Positions 5,101 through 6,005 of a stretch of DNA of 6,005 bases are shown in pieces. The first letter of the stretch is position 1. Every line of letters starts with the position of its first letter. The notes beneath the pieces are model-generated. The model was not told the origin of the DNA and searched no databases. It saw nothing but the letters and a program-made list of their open reading frames with translations. The position numbers were made by a program, and so were the translations under genes. Source of the stretch: Thermoflexia bacterium (GTDB lineage: Bacteria; Chloroflexota; Anaerolineae; B4-G1; SLSP01); assembly GCA_030605705.1 (NCBI GenBank), contig JAUWHU010000088.1, positions 1 to 6,005 on the forward strand, written 5' to 3'.

Positions 5101-5117
5101 TAAATCATCCACCGTGG

Positions 5118-6005
5118 TCACAACAACCCCAGGAACCCAGCCACCGCGCCTCCCGCGCCGGCCATGTTCAGCGCGATAGGCAGCAGCAACACCCCCATGC
5201 AATTCATCCGCCGGGAGCCCCAGAGCACCGGCAGAGCGCCGATGCCGGTCGCCACGGCGCAGATCGCCAGCCCTCCCGTCCCTGTCATGCCAAAGACCAC
5301 CAACAGCAAGATCACCAACGTCCCCCCACTAAGCCACCGGTAGCTCACCCGCCTCGTCAACGCGAGCAACAAGCGCGTCATCCCTAACGAGAGGAAGAAC
5401 GCCAGGATGCCCGCTAACAACACCGCCGCCGTCGCCCAGTAGTACCGTTCCGGCGTGTAGGTGCTGTAGCGCGTGCTGATCATCCAGGCCATGCCGCCGC
5501 GCGTCAGGTGCAGTCCCGGCACGAAGAAGAGCAGGAAACCGCCGACGTAGTAAACGATCTTCGACGCGCCCTGGGAAATGATGAAGGCCCGCTCGTCGCG
5601 TTGCGCGGTGGCGTGCCCGGCTAAAAAGCCGCCGATGCCGCCGGTGACGACGGGGAAAAACGCGGCGAACAGCCCACCCAACACGCCCGCCGCCGTCCCC
5701 TGGAAGATCGCGCCCGGCGGCGCATCCACACTGCGGGCGATGTGCTGCGGCGGCAGTTCGATCCGCGCCAGCAGGTTTTGGATCACCCAGGGCACGGCGA
5801 ACAGCCCCACGAAGGCGGGTAGGAGATTCTGATAGGCCACCTGCACCGGCACCAGCGAGCGGTACATCAACACAAATCCCAGCAGGCCGGAAAGCAGGAA
5901 TGTCACCAATCCCGCCGTGAGGGATTTCCAGCCCTCCCACCAGCGGCGCAGGCCCGCCGGAGCGCGGTCGGAGCCTTTGGGCCACTCAGAGATGAGCATG
6001 TAGGC
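5118..6005 (-). CDS. TctA/DUF112-type integral membrane permease, N-terminus outside the window
   Basis: At least 295 residues with a clear stop; the frame stays open to the right edge, upstream of the Met codon at 5999, so the start is probably outside. Counting from that Met, hydrophobic segments lie at about 28-47, 59-77, 97-118, 145-162, 188-207, 226-240 and 243-259. The C-terminal stretch GSRRMNCMGVLLLP plus IALNMAG (261-281) and the Gly-rich segment GTAAGVLGGLFAAFFPVVTG (101-120) resemble the TctA (DUF112) permeases of archaea and Chloroflexota. Family members are usually near 400 residues, so about a quarter is missing. In bacteria TctA works with TctB and a periplasmic TctC to take up tricarboxylates. 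Neither partner is in view, and the archaeal-type members often stand alone with unknown substrate. It converges on the YtxH operon. Confidence 0.75.
   Translation of the reverse strand, partial: AYMLISEWPKGSDRAPAGLRRWWEGWKSLTAGLVTFLLSGLLGFVLMYRSLVPVQVAYQNLLPAFVGLFAVPWVIQNLLARIELPPQHIARSVDAPPGAIFQGTAAGVLGGLFAAFFPVVTGGIGGFLAGHATAQRDERAFIISQGASKIVYYVGGFLLFFVPGLHLTRGGMAWMISTRYSTYTPERYYWATAAVLLAGILAFFLSLGMTRLLLALTRRVSYRWLSGGTLVILLLVVFGMTGTGGLAICAVATGIGALPVLWGSRRMNCMGVLLLPIALNMAGAGGAVAGFLGLL

Larger units (their letters stand above)
4765..5117. other. Intergenic region between convergent genes
   Basis: This 353-bp stretch has no credible gene. It holds two GC-rich hairpins (4791-4824 and 4841-4858), an inverted pair of triple 8-bp repeats (4888-4911 and 5077-5100), and AT-richer filler with nothing else recognisable. 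Confidence 0.7.

Noticed and set aside
5329..5985. 218-codon minus-strand frame within the permease
   Set aside because: Arg/Ala/Gly/His-rich frame-shifted reading of the GC-rich TctA-like gene.

Overview
The window looks like a piece of a Chloroflexota chromosome (Anaerolineae or a related class). The clues are indirect. Two surface proteins carry features common in that phylum: a Pro/Thr-rich 'PTATPGPTNTPLPTNTP' stalk and a 'YVYLPLV' hinge before C-terminal beta domains. A TctA/DUF112-type permease of the archaeal/Chloroflexota style closes the window. No rRNA or tRNA is present, so the phylum is an inference.

Left part (about 1-3721): a minus-strand array that looks like integron gene cassettes. 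Five imperfect palindromes bounded by GCCTAAC / GTTAGGC-type boxes (62-282, 518-645, 1204-1331, 2475-2601, 3603-3721) alternate with genes that all read leftward: a gene start at the left edge (<1-14), a 159-aa membrane-anchored protein (694-1173), a 355-aa anchored protein with two FxLYD-like domains (1362-2429), and a 318-aa anchored protein with a 107-residue domain duplicated in tandem (2619-3575). Each internal gene starts 28-45 bp from one palindrome and stops 17-48 bp from the next, as single-gene cassettes do. At least three palindromes pair with two unpaired bases confined to the same arm, the second always T on the + strand, which is the hallmark of attC sites. One interval (283-517) has no convincing gene. 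No integrase is in the window, so this is best described as an attC cluster without a visible integrase (CALIN-like) or part of a longer integron.

Right part (about 3722-6005): more GC-rich, ordinary-looking chromosome. A consensus-like promoter (3850-3878) drives a two-gene plus-strand operon: a two-TM DUF948-like protein (3905-4369) and a YtxH-domain protein (4387-4764), ending in a strong hairpin (4791-4824). A 353-bp intergenic region holds a pair of inverted triple 8-bp repeats about 165 bp apart, possibly a small palindromic element. The minus-strand permease (5118 to beyond 6005) converges on the operon and runs off the right edge.

The cassette genes have no shared pathway that I can identify. 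Their common feature is an N-terminal membrane anchor with a domain probably outside the membrane, so the array may supply variable cell-surface functions.
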